From contig NZ_CP114902.1 of the NCBI RefSeq assembly GCF_027497235.1, positions 4,242,001 through 4,306,000 on the forward strand: a DNA stretch of 64,000 bases, written 5' to 3'. Position 1 is the stretch's first letter. Each line of letters begins with the position of its first letter. The notes beneath the pieces were generated by a model. The model did not search any database. It worked only from the letters and a program-made list of their open reading frames with translations, and was not told the origin of the DNA. Source of the DNA: Micromonospora sp. WMMD1128. GTDB taxonomy: Bacteria; Actinomycetota; Actinomycetes; Mycobacteriales; Micromonosporaceae. This document shows, in pieces, positions 9,000 through 18,403 of the stretch. A program made the translations under genes and the position numbers.

Positions 9000-9374
9000 A
9001 TGCGCAAGGCGTCCTCGATCGGCGCGGCGGTCGTCCTGACCGTCGCCGCGGCGGGTGTCGCGGTGGTGGGCGCGGGCGCGCCGGCGAGCGCGAGCTGCGG
9101 CCACTCCCACTCCAACGTGGACAACAAGTTCGGCCAGCTCTTCAACGCCACGAACGTCAACATCCGCACCGGTCCGCACACCAGCTGCGGATCGCTCGGC
9201 TACGGCCAGCTCTCGCACGGCGTCGACTTCCACTGCTTCGCCAGCGGCGACCGGGTCAGCGCCAACGGGCACACCACCTACACCTGGACCTACCTGAAGG
9301 ACACCACGACCGGCGTGTCCGGCTGGGCCGCCGACGCCCTGCTCGACAACCTCGGCGCCAACGTCGCCTGCTGA
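9000..9374 (+). CDS. Small secreted SH3-like protein
   Basis: 124 residues. A signal peptide (MRKASSIGAAVVLTVAAAG...) ends near PASA-S, followed by about 95 residues with the look of a bacterial SH3 domain (NVNIRTGPHTSCGSLGYG, then TWTYLKDTTTGVSGWAADALL). Four Cys in the mature part (CGHS, SCGS, HCFA and the C-terminal AC) suggest disulfides. Such domains bind cell-wall glycan or proteins. ATG 9000 has a G-rich stretch 9 bp upstream; ATG 8994 in the same frame is possible. Confidence 0.75.
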   Translation: MRKASSIGAAVVLTVAAAGVAVVGAGAPASASCGHSHSNVDNKFGQLFNATNVNIRTGPHTSCGSLGYGQLSHGVDFHCFASGDRVSANGHTTYTWTYLKDTTTGVSGWAADALLDNLGANVAC

Positions 9375-9416
9375 CCGGCCCGCCCGGCGGGCGCCGGACG
9401 GGCAGAATCATCTGGC

Positions 9417-10373
9417 ATGACCGGAGCCGCCCTCCACCCGCCCGTCGAGCCGTACGCCACCCACCGGATCCCGGTCGGCGACGGCCACGTCCTGCACGTG
9501 GAGGAGGTGGGACGGCCGGACGGCGTACCCGTGGTGTTCCTGCACGGCGGGCCCGGCGGCGGCCTGGTGCCGGCGGCGCGGCGGTTCTTCGATCCACGGC
9601 GCTACCGGGCGGTGTTGTTCGACCAGCGCGGAGCGGGCCGCAGCACCCCGTTCGGCGAGCTACGGGCCAACACCACCTGGCACCTGGTGGCCGACCTGGA
9701 GACGATCCGGCAGCGCCTGGGCATCGAGTCGTGGCTGGTCTTCGGCGGGTCGTGGGGGGTCACCCTCGGCCTGGCGTACGCGCAGACCCACCCGGACCGG
9801 GTGACCGGTCTGGTGCTGCGCGGCGTGCTGCTGCTGCGGCGCAGCGAGCGGGACTGGTTCTACCAGGGCGGCCTGCGCCACCTCCAGCCCGAGGAGTGGG
9901 AGCGGTTCGTCGCCCCGGTCCCGCCGGCCGAGCGCGATGACGTGCTGGCCGCCTACCACAGGCGGTTGCACGGCGCGGACGTCCACGAGGCCCGGGCGTA
10001 CGCGCGGGCCTGGGGGCGGTGGGAGGCGGTGAACTCGTCGCTGCGGCCCGACCCGGAGGTGCTCGCCCACTTCACCGACGACGCCCAAGCGCTGCCAATC
10101 GCCCGGATCCTGTCGCACTACGCGGTGCACGGCGGCTTTCTCGCCGAGGGTCAACTGCTCGACGGGGTGGACCGGATCCGGCACCTGCCCGCCGTGATCG
10201 TCAACGGCCGGTACGACCTGTGCTGCCCGCCGGTGTCCGCGTACGACCTGGCCCACCGGTGGCCTGCGGCGGAGCTGCGGATCGTGCCGGACGCCGGCCA
10301 CTCGGCGGCCGAGCCGGGCATCGCCCGGGAGTTGCTGCGCGCCGTCGACCGGGTCGCCGATCTGACCGGTTGA
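9417..10373 (+). CDS. Prolyl-iminopeptidase-type alpha/beta hydrolase (S33)
   Basis: 318 residues. Contains the oxyanion HGGPGGG (residues about 42-48), VLFDQRGAGRSTPFG, the nucleophile elbow GGSWGVTLGLAYAQTHP, NGRYDLCCPP for the acid, and DAGHS for the catalytic His. These match the S33 prolyl aminopeptidase family, which removes N-terminal Pro from peptides in the cytoplasm. Length is typical. A different peptide or ester substrate cannot be excluded. It stands alone between the SH3 gene and the phosphoesterase. Confidence 0.85.
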   Translation: MTGAALHPPVEPYATHRIPVGDGHVLHVEEVGRPDGVPVVFLHGGPGGGLVPAARRFFDPRRYRAVLFDQRGAGRSTPFGELRANTTWHLVADLETIRQRLGIESWLVFGGSWGVTLGLAYAQTHPDRVTGLVLRGVLLLRRSERDWFYQGGLRHLQPEEWERFVAPVPPAERDDVLAAYHRRLHGADVHEARAYARAWGRWEAVNSSLRPDPEVLAHFTDDAQALPIARILSHYAVHGGFLAEGQLLDGVDRIRHLPAVIVNGRYDLCCPPVSAYDLAHRWPAAELRIVPDAGHSAAEPGIARELLRAVDRVADLTG

Positions 10374-10423
10374 CCGGGCTCCACGCCTGGCCTTCCGGGA
10401 GCGCCACTGGCAAGATCGACCGG

Positions 10424-11257
10424 GTGACGGCTGGGCTGTACGCGGTCAGCGACCTCCACGTGTCGTACGCGGAGAACCGCGCGGTGGTGGACGGCCTGCG
10501 GCCGGAGACGGCCGACGACTGGCTGATCGTGGCCGGTGACGTCGGCGAAGCCTTCGCCGACATCGAACGCACCCTGCGCGACCTGCGCGACCGGTTCGCC
10601 CGGGTGATCTGGGCGCCCGGCAACCACGAGTTGTGGACGCACCCGGCCGACCCGGTGACGCTGCGCGGGGTGGCGCGCTACGAGGCGCTCGTCGCCATGT
10701 GCCGCGACCTGGACGTGCTCACCCCGGAGGACGACTACCAGGTGTGGCGGGGCGCGGGCGGGCCGGTCACCGTGGCGCCGCTGTTCCTGCTCTACGACTA
10801 CTCCTTCCGGGCGCCCGGGACGACGACGAAGGAGGAGTCGCTGCGCGTGGCGTACGCCTCCGGGGTGGTGTGCACCGACGAGATGTTGCTGCATCCCGAC
10901 CCGTACCCGGATCGGGAGTCGTGGTGCTGGGCGCGACTGGCGGCGACCGAGCGGCGGTTGGCCGCCGCGGACCCGGCGTTGCCCACGGTCCTGGTCAGCC
11001 ACTGGCCGCTGGTGCGCCAGCCCACCGACGTGCTCTGGTATCCGGAGTTCGCCCAGTGGTGCGGCACCGACCGCACCGCCGACTGGCACGTGCGGCACCG
11101 GGCCGCCGTCGCGGTCTACGGTCACCTGCACATCCCGCGCACCACCCACTACGACGGGGTGCGGTTCGAGGAGGTGTCGCTCGGCTACCCGCGCGAGTGG
11201 GGTCGCCGGGGCGGTGACCCCCGACCGATGCGGCGGATCCTCGGCGGTGCCGGGTGA
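10424..11257 (+). CDS. pptH: Calcineurin-like metallophosphoesterase, PptH-type 4'-phosphopantetheinyl hydrolase
   Basis: 277 residues, GTG start. Metallophosphoesterase signatures: VSDLHVSY, VAGDVGE, APGNHELW, VSHWPL and VYGHLHIPR, which place all metal-binding His, Asp and Asn. The gene overlaps the next one, a PptT-type transferase, by GTGA. In Mycobacterium tuberculosis the Rv2795c-Rv2794c pair has this layout, and Rv2795c (PptH) removes phosphopantetheine from carrier proteins, opposing PptT. The role here is inferred from fold plus synteny. Confidence 0.75.
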   Translation: MTAGLYAVSDLHVSYAENRAVVDGLRPETADDWLIVAGDVGEAFADIERTLRDLRDRFARVIWAPGNHELWTHPADPVTLRGVARYEALVAMCRDLDVLTPEDDYQVWRGAGGPVTVAPLFLLYDYSFRAPGTTTKEESLRVAYASGVVCTDEMLLHPDPYPDRESWCWARLAATERRLAAADPALPTVLVSHWPLVRQPTDVLWYPEFAQWCGTDRTADWHVRHRAAVAVYGHLHIPRTTHYDGVRFEEVSLGYPREWGRRGGDPRPMRRILGGAG

Positions 11258-11928
11258 TCGAGGCGCTGCTACCGGCGGCGGTGGTGGCCGTGGAGGCGTT
11301 CGCCGACGTGCCCGGCGAGACGCCGTACCCCGGGGAGGAGGACCTGGTCGCCCGCGCGGTCGAGGGTCGCCGTCGGGAGTTCGTCACCGCCCGCCGCTGC
11401 GCCCGGGAGGCGCTGGGCCGGCTCGGGTACGCGCCGGCGCCGATCCTTCCCGGCCCGCGCCGGGAGCCGGTCTGGCCGTCCGGGGTGGTGGGGAGCATCA
11501 CCCACTGCGCCGGCTACCGGGCGGCGGTGGTGGCGCCGGCCACCGCGCTGGCCGGGTTGGGCGTCGACGCCGAGCCGCACGGGCCGCTGCCCGACGGCGT
11601 GGCCGAGGCGGTCACCACCGCCGGGGAGCCGGCGCACCTGGCCGCGCTGCGCGGCGCCGACCCCGCGACGCACTGGGACCGGCTGCTGTTCAGCGCCAAG
11701 GAGTCCGTCTACAAGGCGTGGTACCCGTTGACCGGCCGCTGGCTCGGGTTCGAGGACGCGGAGTTGACCATCGCTCCGGGCGGCCGGTTCGCCGCCCGGA
11801 TCCTTGTCGACGGCGCCCGGGCCGACGGCGGGCCGCCGCTGCGCGTGCTCGACGGTCGATGGCTGGTCGCCGGTGGGCTGGTGGTGACCGCCGTGGTCGT
11901 GCCGCACCCCGGCGACCCGTCCGGGTGA
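11254..11928 (+). CDS. pptT: 4'-phosphopantetheinyl transferase (PptT/Sfp-type)
   Basis: 224 residues, GTG start within the stop of the phosphoesterase. Family motifs: RRREFVTARRCAREAL, PVWPSGVVGSITHC, GLGVDAEPH (metal-binding Asp and Glu) and FSAKESVYKAWYPLTGRWLGFEDAE. It transfers phosphopantetheine from CoA to Ser of carrier domains. The Ser-bearing carrier motifs at 41107, 44155, 47452, 51585, 58809 and 60393 in the NRPS-PKS operon are possible substrates. It lies 26 kb from that operon in a housekeeping setting, so it probably serves the whole cell. Confidence 0.88.
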   Translation: MIEALLPAAVVAVEAFADVPGETPYPGEEDLVARAVEGRRREFVTARRCAREALGRLGYAPAPILPGPRREPVWPSGVVGSITHCAGYRAAVVAPATALAGLGVDAEPHGPLPDGVAEAVTTAGEPAHLAALRGADPATHWDRLLFSAKESVYKAWYPLTGRWLGFEDAELTIAPGGRFAARILVDGARADGGPPLRVLDGRWLVAGGLVVTAVVVPHPGDPSG

Positions 11929-11933
11929 TCCGT

Positions 11934-11957
11934 GTTTGTCCTCTCCCGCCACGGGTA
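11934..11957 (+). promoter_or_regulatory. Sigma-B-like stress promoter for the catalase gene
   Basis: GTTT (11934-11937), 15-bp spacer, GGGTA (11953-11957), starting 5 bp after the pptT stop and 45 bp before the catalase ATG. This fits the actinobacterial SigB-type pattern (GTTT/GNNT, 14-16 bp, GGGTA). Found by eye; not tested. Confidence 0.6.
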
Positions 11958-12002
11958 GGGCCCTGAGGGCTTGATAAATCGCCCCAGGGAGGACAAAGCC
12001 TG

Positions 12003-14264
12003 ATGGAATCCAGCAAGCCCGCCCAGGTCGTCAAGGATGTCGTCGAGGCCGCCGTGGAGAAGGTCGGCGACGCGCTGACGCCGGATGTCCCGGGCGCGCC
12101 GGGCAGCGCGCCACCCTCGCTGGAGGAGCCGACCACCCCGCACGGCCCGCTGCCGCCCTCCGACGAGCAGGGCGCACCGGACACCCGCACCCCGACCGGC
12201 GCGGAGACCGGCGTGCCGAAGAGCGCCAAGGGGCAGCAGGGGGCGTACCTCACCACCGCCAACGGCGCGCGGCTGCGCGACACCGACCACTCGCTCAAGG
12301 CCGGTCCGCGCGGCCCGGTGCTGCTCCAGGACCACCACCTGCGCGAAAAGATCATGCACTTCGACCACGAGCGGATCCCGGAGCGTGTGGTGCACGCCCG
12401 GGGCGCCGGCGCGCACGGCGTCTTCGTCGCCAACGGCGCCGCCGAGAAGGTCACCCGCGCCGGCTTCCTGAAGAAGGGACGCGAGACACCGGTCTTCGTC
12501 CGCTTCTCCACGGTGCTGGGCTCGCGCGGGTCGGCGGACACGGTCCGTGACACCCGGGGCTTCGCCACCAAGTTCTACACCGACGAGGGCACGTTCGACC
12601 TGGTCGGCAACAACATGCCGGTGTTCTTCATCCAGGACGCGATCAAGTTCCCGGACATCATCCACGCCGGCAAGCCGCACCCGGACCGGGAGATCCCGCA
12701 GGCGCAGAGCGCGCACGACACGTTCTGGGACTTCGTCTCCCTGCACACCGAGGCGCAGCACCACACCATCTGGAACATGTCCGACCGGGGCATCCCGCGG
12801 TCCTACCGGACCATGGAGGGCTTCGGCGTGCACACCTTCCGCCTGGTCGACGACGCCGGGGCGACGGTGCTCGTCAAGTTCCACTGGAAGCCGAAGCTCG
12901 GGGTGCACTCGCTGGAGTGGGAGGAGGCGCAGCTGATCAACGGCATGGACCCGGACTTCCACCGCCGCGACCTCTACGACGCCATCGAGGCCGGCGCGTT
13001 CCCGGAGTGGGAGCTGGGCATCCAGGTCTTCCCGGACACGCCGGAGGAGACGTTCGCCGGGGTCGACCTGCTCGACCCGACGAAGATCGTCCCGGAGGAG
13101 CTGGCGCCGGTGCAGCCGATCGGCACGCTGACGCTCAACCGGACGCCGCGTAACTTCTTCGCCGAGACCGAGCAGGTGGCGTTCCACCTCGGGCACCTCC
13201 CGCCGGGCATCGACGTCACCAACGACCCGCTGCTCCAGGGTCGGCTCTTCTCCTACCTGGACACGCAGCTCACCCGGCTGGGCGGGCCGAACTTCACCCA
13301 GATCCCGATCAACCGGCCGCACGCCGACGTCAACGACATGCTGCGGGACGGCTTCCACCAGCACGCGGTGCACGCCGGGGTGGCCCCGTACCGGCCGAAC
13401 TCGCTCGACGGCGGCAACCCGTTCCCGGCCGGTGACCGGGAGCACGCCTTCGTCGACGTACCGGTGACGGTGGCGGAGGCGCCGAAGGTCCGGGCGGCCC
13501 CGGCCTCCTTCGACGACCACTTCAGCCAGGTCCGGCTCTTCTGGGCGAGCATGTCTCCGGTGGAGAAGGAGCACATCGTCCGGGCGTACACGTTCGAGTT
13601 GGGCAAGTGCTACCACCAGGCGATCAAGGAGCGGCAGCTCCAGTGCCTGGCCAACATCGACCCGGTGCTCTGCGAGCGGGTCGCCACCGGCCTGGGCCTG
13701 CCCGCGCCGCAGCCCACCGTGCCGCTGGCCGAGGTGCAGCCCAGCCCGGCGCTGTCCCAGGTCGGCCGGGAGTGGCCGGCCGACGGGCGGATGGTCGGCA
13801 TCGTGGTCGACGCGGACCGCGACCTGGACGACGTCGGGCAGGTCCAGGGGGCGGTGTTCGCCGCCGGCATGGTGCCGCTGCTGATCGCCGCGCACGGCGG
13901 CACCGTCGGCGGGCTGCCGGTGCAGCGTACGTTCGCCACCGCCCGCTCGGTCGAGTTCGACGCGGTCCTGCTGGCCGGGGCCCCGGCGCCGGCGCCTGAC
14001 GCGCTGCCGGCCCGGGACGCCAAGGCCGGCGCGGCGGGCTCCCCCACGGTCGACCCCCGGGTGCTGCTGCTGGTCGAGGAGGCGTGGCGGCACGCCAAGG
14101 CGATCGGCGCGTGGGGCGCCGGCACGGAGGTGCTCCAGCGGGCCGGGGTCGCCGGCTCGCCGGGCGTGGTCAGCGGCGGCTCCGGCGCCGAGGTGCTGGA
14201 AGCCGTGCAGGGGCTGATGGCGGCGCACCGGGTCTGGGAGCGGTTCCCCGCCTCGGTCGGCTGA
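12003..14264 (+). CDS. katE: Large-subunit catalase (HPII/KatE type)
   Basis: 753 residues. Active-site His131 (RVVHARG), distal Asn204 ([17 protein letters not shown]) and the haem-ligand Tyr418 ([13 protein letters not shown]) align with the known HPII set. Residues about 600-753 form the extra C-terminal flavodoxin/GATase-like domain seen in large catalases. A Lys/Pro/Ala-rich extension of about 70 residues precedes the core. It dismutates hydrogen peroxide in the cytoplasm. A sigma-B-like promoter lies upstream and a strong hairpin downstream, so it is probably monocistronic and stress-induced. Confidence 0.95.
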   Translation: MESSKPAQVVKDVVEAAVEKVGDALTPDVPGAPGSAPPSLEEPTTPHGPLPPSDEQGAPDTRTPTGAETGVPKSAKGQQGAYLTTANGARLRDTDHSLKAGPRGPVLLQDHHLREKIMHFDHERIPERVVHARGAGAHGVFVANGAAEKVTRAGFLKKGRETPVFVRFSTVLGSRGSADTVRDTRGFATKFYTDEGTFDLVGNNMPVFFIQDAIKFPDIIHAGKPHPDREIPQAQSAHDTFWDFVSLHTEAQHHTIWNMSDRGIPRSYRTMEGFGVHTFRLVDDAGATVLVKFHWKPKLGVHSLEWEEAQLINGMDPDFHRRDLYDAIEAGAFPEWELGIQVFPDTPEETFAGVDLLDPTKIVPEELAPVQPIGTLTLNRTPRNFFAETEQVAFHLGHLPPGIDVTNDPLLQGRLFSYLDTQLTRLGGPNFTQIPINRPHADVNDMLRDGFHQHAVHAGVAPYRPNSLDGGNPFPAGDREHAFVDVPVTVAEAPKVRAAPASFDDHFSQVRLFWASMSPVEKEHIVRAYTFELGKCYHQAIKERQLQCLANIDPVLCERVATGLGLPAPQPTVPLAEVQPSPALSQVGREWPADGRMVGIVVDADRDLDDVGQVQGAVFAAGMVPLLIAAHGGTVGGLPVQRTFATARSVEFDAVLLAGAPAPAPDALPARDAKAGAAGSPTVDPRVLLLVEEAWRHAKAIGAWGAGTEVLQRAGVAGSPGVVSGGSGAEVLEAVQGLMAAHRVWERFPASVG

Positions 14265-14277
14265 GTCTCCTCCGCGT

Positions 14278-14313
14278 GACGCGGGGCGGTCCCGGACGGG
14301 GCCGCCCCGCGTC
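14278..14313 (+). terminator. Hairpin after the catalase gene
   Basis: A perfect 12-bp stem (gacgcggggcgg at 14278-14289 with its complement at 14302-14313) and a 12-nt loop, 14 bp after the stop. There is no T-run, which is common for high-GC actinobacterial terminators. Confidence 0.75.
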
Positions 14314-14424
14314 GTCGTCTGCCCCCGGCCGCGATGTTTCATCGACTTGTCTAAGTATTGCGATTCGATGTCGCGTACTGCCATGATGACCGTCATTTCT
14401 TCCTCCCTCGAAGGAGCGGTCCCC

Positions 14425-16104
14425 ATGGCGCCCACCCGCCGTACTCTGATCCGGTCCGTGGTGGCCGGGTCCGCGCTCGCCGTGCTGCCTGATCTGCCAC
14501 CCCTCACCGCCCGGTCCGCCGCCGCGGCCAGTCCCCCCGGCGACGTGGTCGGCAAGGTCACGGTCGGCTACCAGGGCTGGTTCAGCTGCCCGGGTGACGG
14601 CGCCCCGATCGGCGGCTGGTGGCACTGGAGCCGCGACCGCTTCCAGTCCCCCGCGCCGTCGAACACCACGATCGTGTCCTGGCCGGACATGCGGGAGTAC
14701 GCCCGCGGCTACCCCACCGCGTACCCGAACCTCGGCGACGGCCGGCCGGCCACGCTCTTCTCCTCCTACGACCAGCAGACCGTGGACACCCACTTCCGCT
14801 GGATGCAGGAGTACGGCTGCGACACCGCGGCGTTGCAGCGGTTCAACCCGTTCGGCGACGAGGGGCCCACCCGCGACGCGATGACCGTCAAGGTCCGCTC
14901 GGCGGCGGAGCGCTACGGCCGCAAGTTCTACGTCATGTACGACGTCACCGGCTGGACGGCCATGCAGTCGCAGCTCAAGGAGGACTGGACGACCAGGATG
15001 TCGGCGCACACCGCCTCACCGGCGTACGCCCGGCAGAACGGCCGGCCGGTGGTGTGCGTCTGGGGGTTCGGCTTCGCCGACGACGGCCGTCCCTTCGCGC
15101 CCGCCGCCTGCCTGGACGTGGTGCGGTGGCTCAAGGCGCAGGGCTGCTACGTCATCGGCGGGGTGCCGACCTACTGGCGGCAGGGCATCAACGACTCCCG
15201 GCCCGGCTTCGCCGAGGTCTACCACGCGTTCGACATGCTGTCGCCGTGGATGGTCGGCCGCACCGGCACGCTCGACGGGCTGGATTGGTTCCACGCCAAC
15301 GTGAACGTCCCCGACCTGGCCGACTGCGCCGCCCACGGCATCGACTACCAGCCCTGCGTGATGCCCGGCGACCTGTCCGCCGGGCACCGCCGGCACGGCG
15401 ACTTCTACTGGCGGCACCTCTACCACATGGTCCGGCTCGGGTCGCAGGGCCTCTACGTGTCGATGTTCGACGAGTTCAACGAGGGCAACCAGATCTCCAA
15501 GACCAGCGAGACCGCGGCGGCCACCCCGGCCGGCGCCGGCATCCGGGCGCTCGACGAGGACGGCACGTTCTGCTCGGCCGACTACTACCTGCGCATCACC
15601 GCCGACGGCGGCCGGATGCTCAAGGGACAACTGGCGCTCACCCCGGTGCGCCCCACCCCGCCGGTTACCGGCGGCGGGCAGCCGTCCGGCGGCGACCTGG
15701 CGGCCGGCCGGCCCGCGTCGTCGAGCAGCCAGCAGAACGGGCCGTTCAGCGCCGGCAACGCGGTCGACGCCGACCCGGGCAGCTACTGGGAGTCGGCTAA
15801 CGGGGTGTTCCCGCAGTGGTGGCAGGTCGACCTCGGCGCCGCCCGGTCGGTGGCCCGCGTGGTGCTCGCGCTGCCGCCGGGATGGGAGGCGCGTACCCAG
15901 ACGCTGTCCGTGCAGGGCAGCACCGACGGGGCGAGCTTCGGCACGCTGGGCGCGTCGGCCGGGGTGCGGTTCGACCCGGCCGGCGGCAACCAGGCGACGC
16001 TGACCTTCGCCGCCACCTCGATCCGGTACCTCCGCGTGCTCATCACGGCGAACACCGGCTGGCCTGCGGGTCAGCTCGCTCGACTGTCCGCGTACGCAGC
16101 ATGA
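14425..16104 (+). CDS. Tat-exported GH71/GH99-like glycoside hydrolase with C-terminal F5/8 type C (CBM32-like) domain
   Basis: 559 residues. Signal sequence MAPTRRTLIRSVVAGSALAV has the twin Arg of a Tat signal. The catalytic region (about 45-410) opens VGYQGWFSCPGDG and carries YVMYDVTGW and VSMFDEFNEGNQI, in the style of GH71/GH99-related endo-glycosidases. Residues about 425-559 form a discoidin-like domain (NAVDADPGSYWES, WWQVDLGAARSVARV, LRVLITANTGW). The start at 14425 has AAGGAG upstream (14411-14416); the in-frame ATG at 14347 lacks a good site. Substrate is unknown. Confidence 0.75.
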   Translation: MAPTRRTLIRSVVAGSALAVLPDLPPLTARSAAAASPPGDVVGKVTVGYQGWFSCPGDGAPIGGWWHWSRDRFQSPAPSNTTIVSWPDMREYARGYPTAYPNLGDGRPATLFSSYDQQTVDTHFRWMQEYGCDTAALQRFNPFGDEGPTRDAMTVKVRSAAERYGRKFYVMYDVTGWTAMQSQLKEDWTTRMSAHTASPAYARQNGRPVVCVWGFGFADDGRPFAPAACLDVVRWLKAQGCYVIGGVPTYWRQGINDSRPGFAEVYHAFDMLSPWMVGRTGTLDGLDWFHANVNVPDLADCAAHGIDYQPCVMPGDLSAGHRRHGDFYWRHLYHMVRLGSQGLYVSMFDEFNEGNQISKTSETAAATPAGAGIRALDEDGTFCSADYYLRITADGGRMLKGQLALTPVRPTPPVTGGGQPSGGDLAAGRPASSSSQQNGPFSAGNAVDADPGSYWESANGVFPQWWQVDLGAARSVARVVLALPPGWEARTQTLSVQGSTDGASFGTLGASAGVRFDPAGGNQATLTFAATSIRYLRVLITANTGWPAGQLARLSAYAA

Positions 16105-16121
16105 CCCATCGAAGTCTCTCG

Positions 16122-16150
16122 TTGACGGCTTAGTTAATAGTCTTTAATAT
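16122..16150 (+). promoter_or_regulatory. Housekeeping-type promoter with direct repeats upstream of the chitinase
   Basis: TTGACG (16122-16127), 17-bp spacer, TAATAT (16145-16150). Two copies of TTAATA (16134-16139 and 16144-16149), exactly 10 bp apart, overlap the spacer and -10 and could be an operator. The island is far more AT-rich than its surroundings. Confidence 0.6.
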
Positions 16151-16206
16151 TTGGTTCACCTCGAGGAACACCCCCTGTCCGCCCCCGTCCCCGGGAAGGC
16201 CCCTCG

Positions 16207-17583
16207 ATGCCCAGACCCCACCTCCGGCGTCGCCTCGCCGCCGGTGCGCTCGCGCTGGCCACCGCCGCCGCCACGCTCACCCTCGCCCCGTCCGCCGCCG
16301 AGGCGGCCGTGCTGCCCAACGGCTTCAAGAGCGTCGGCTACATGCCGTCCTGGAGCGGCAGCGTCAACAGCATCCAGTACGGCAAGCTCACCCACGTCAA
16401 CTACGCCTTCGCGCTACCCAACGGCGACGGCAGCCTGCGCGCGGTGGAGAACCCGAGCAAGCTCTCCTCGCTGGTGTCGCTCGGCCACGCCAACAACGTC
16501 AAGGTGTCCATCGCCATCGGCGGCTGGAACGACGGCGACGACTCCGCGTTCGAGGCGCTCGCCGCCAACTCCGGCGCCCGCGGCGCGTTCGTCACCAACG
16601 TGGTCAACTTCGTCAACCAGTACAACCTCGACGGCGTCGACATCGACTGGGAATACCCCGACCCGGGCGCCTCGGCGAACAACTACACGCTGCTGATGCA
16701 GCAGCTCGGCAGCGCCCTGCACAGCCGCGGCAAGCTGCTCACCGCCGCCGTGGTCGCCGAGGGCTACTACGTCAACGGGGTGCCCACGGCGGTCTTCGGC
16801 GCCGTCGACTGGCTGAACATCATGGCGTACGACGGCGGCAGCCCGCACGCCAACTACGACTGGGCGATCGCCAGCGTCAACGGATGGAAGGCGCGTGGCC
16901 TGCCCGCCGCCAAGGCGGTGCTCGGCGTGCCCTTCTACAGCCGGCCCGGCTACTACACGTACGCCGCGCTCGTCGGCATGGACCCGGCGAACGCCAACCG
17001 GGACTGCACCACCGCCGGCGGCGTCCAGCAGTGCTACAACGGCCTGCCCACCGTCAAGCGCAAGACGCAGTGGGCCAGGGCGAACGCCGGCGGCATGATG
17101 AACTGGGAGCTGTCCCAGGACACCACCGGCGCGACGTCGTTGGTCACCGCGATCTACGACGCGGCCACCGGTGGCGGCACCACCCCGCCGCCGTCCGGGC
17201 GCACCGGGCCGGTCACCGGCATCGGCGGCAAGTGCGTCGACGTCGCCGCCGCCAGCAGCGCCAACGGCACCGCGGTCCAGCTCTACACCTGCAACGGCAC
17301 CGCCGCGCAGAGCTGGACCGTCGGCGGCGACGGCACCCTGCGGGCGCTGGGCAAGTGCCTCGACGTGACGAGCGCCGGCACCGCGAACGGCACCAAGATC
17401 CAGATCTGGGACTGCAACGGCACCGGCGCCCAGGTCTGGCAGGCCCAGAGCAACGGCACCCTGCGCAACCCGGTGTCGAACCGGTGCCTGGACGCCACCG
17501 ACAACAGCTCCGCCGACGGCACCCGGCTCCAGATCTGGGACTGCTTCGGCGGCGCCAACCAGGTCTGGCGACTGCCCGCCTGA
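16207..17583 (+). CDS. GH18 chitinase with C-terminal ricin-type (CBM13) domain
   Basis: 458 residues. A Sec signal peptide ends near AEAA (about residue 36). The GH18 domain (about 38-315) has the strand KVSIAIGGW and the catalytic DGVDIDWEYPD, with Glu149 as acid. Residues about 330-458 form a beta-trefoil lectin with three QxW-type repeats (AQSW, AQVW, NQVW). The enzyme hydrolyses chitin outside the cell and the lectin domain anchors it. A near-consensus promoter precedes it. Its 3' end faces the cyclophilin gene across a shared hairpin. Confidence 0.93.
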   Translation: MPRPHLRRRLAAGALALATAAATLTLAPSAAEAAVLPNGFKSVGYMPSWSGSVNSIQYGKLTHVNYAFALPNGDGSLRAVENPSKLSSLVSLGHANNVKVSIAIGGWNDGDDSAFEALAANSGARGAFVTNVVNFVNQYNLDGVDIDWEYPDPGASANNYTLLMQQLGSALHSRGKLLTAAVVAEGYYVNGVPTAVFGAVDWLNIMAYDGGSPHANYDWAIASVNGWKARGLPAAKAVLGVPFYSRPGYYTYAALVGMDPANANRDCTTAGGVQQCYNGLPTVKRKTQWARANAGGMMNWELSQDTTGATSLVTAIYDAATGGGTTPPPSGRTGPVTGIGGKCVDVAAASSANGTAVQLYTCNGTAAQSWTVGGDGTLRALGKCLDVTSAGTANGTKIQIWDCNGTGAQVWQAQSNGTLRNPVSNRCLDATDNSSADGTRLQIWDCFGGANQVWRLPA

Positions 17584-17593
17584 CACCGCCCGC

Positions 17594-17646
17594 GACACCG
17601 GCCCGACGGGGCGGCCACGAGGCCGTCCCGCCGGGCCGCCGGTGTC
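17594..17646. terminator. Bidirectional hairpin between chitinase and cyclophilin genes
   Basis: A long GC-rich imperfect inverted repeat (outer arms gacaccgg / ccggtgtc, inner arms cgacggggcggc / gccgtcccgccg) lies between the two convergent stop codons and touches the cyclophilin stop. It can serve both genes. Confidence 0.7.
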
Positions 17647-18403
17647 AGCGGCCCCGGGTGGCCCGGCAGATCTGCACCGGGTGGGCCGGCGCGCCGTCGA
17701 CCGGCGCCGGGTCCTCCGGCGTGGCCGCGATGCCGCCGGCCGCGATCCGGTCCAGGGTGGCCAGCCCGGCGGCGTCGACCCGGCCGAAGACGGTGTAGTT
17801 CGGCCGCAACGCCGAGTCGGCCTGGACCAGGAAGAACTGGCTGCCGTTGGTGTCCGGCCCGGCGTTCGCCATGGCAAGCGTGCCGCGGGCGTAGAGGCGG
17901 CGTACCCCGGTCGGGTCGGTCGGCGCGGGCGGCAGGTCGGTGGGAAGCTCGTCGCGGTACCGGTAGCCCGGGCCGCCCTCGCCGGTGCCGGACGGGTCGC
18001 CGCACTGGAGCACCGTCAACGTCGGGTACGCGGTGAGCCGGTGGCACGGCGTCCGGTCGTAGAACCGGTGCCGGGTCAGATGCAGGAAGCTCTGCACGGT
18101 GCAGGGCGCCTGCTCGCGATCGAGGACCAGCCCGATCGGCCCCTGGTTGGTGCGCAGCGTGACCCGTACCGTCCCCCGGGCCGGCGTGCGACGCGGGTCC
18201 GGCGGCAGCGGCACCGGCCGGGCCGCCGGCTCGTCCGGCGTCGGCGTGTACGCGCACGGCCCCTTGGTGGGCGTCGGCTCGGCGGCCGGCGCGGCGCTCG
18301 CGGCGACACCGGCGGTGGCGACCAGCGCGGCGGCGGTCACCGTCACCCCGGCGAGGCGGGCCAGCAGCGATAAGGCGGCGTGCGGTCGGGTTTCGCTCGA
18401 CAC
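17645..18403 (-). CDS. Secreted cyclophilin-type peptidyl-prolyl cis-trans isomerase
   Basis: 252 residues, GTG start with GGAGG 6 bp upstream. A long hydrophobic segment (residues about 8-35, ending near ASAAPA) looks like a signal peptide or membrane anchor. The cyclophilin core starts about residue 60: VTLRTNQGPIGLVLD, FYDRTPCHRL, QCGDPSGTGEGGPGYRYRDE, LAMANAGPDTNGSQFFL and YTVFGRVD. The Phe-Phe-Leu of GSQFFL and Arg of CHRL are the usual catalytic residues. It would speed folding of exported proteins. The 5' region 18404-18621 is a divergent promoter shared with the DUF72 gene. Confidence 0.9.
   Translation of the reverse strand: MSSETRPHAALSLLARLAGVTVTAAALVATAGVAASAAPAAEPTPTKGPCAYTPTPDEPAARPVPLPPDPRRTPARGTVRVTLRTNQGPIGLVLDREQAPCTVQSFLHLTRHRFYDRTPCHRLTAYPTLTVLQCGDPSGTGEGGPGYRYRDELPTDLPPAPTDPTGVRRLYARGTLAMANAGPDTNGSQFFLVQADSALRPNYTVFGRVDAAGLATLDRIAAGGIAATPEDPAPVDGAPAHPVQICRATRGR

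Noticed and set aside
14340..14424. Small leader peptide before the Tat-exported glycosidase
   Set aside because: The in-frame ATG at 14347 just extends the glycosidase and would displace the Tat signal from the N-terminus.
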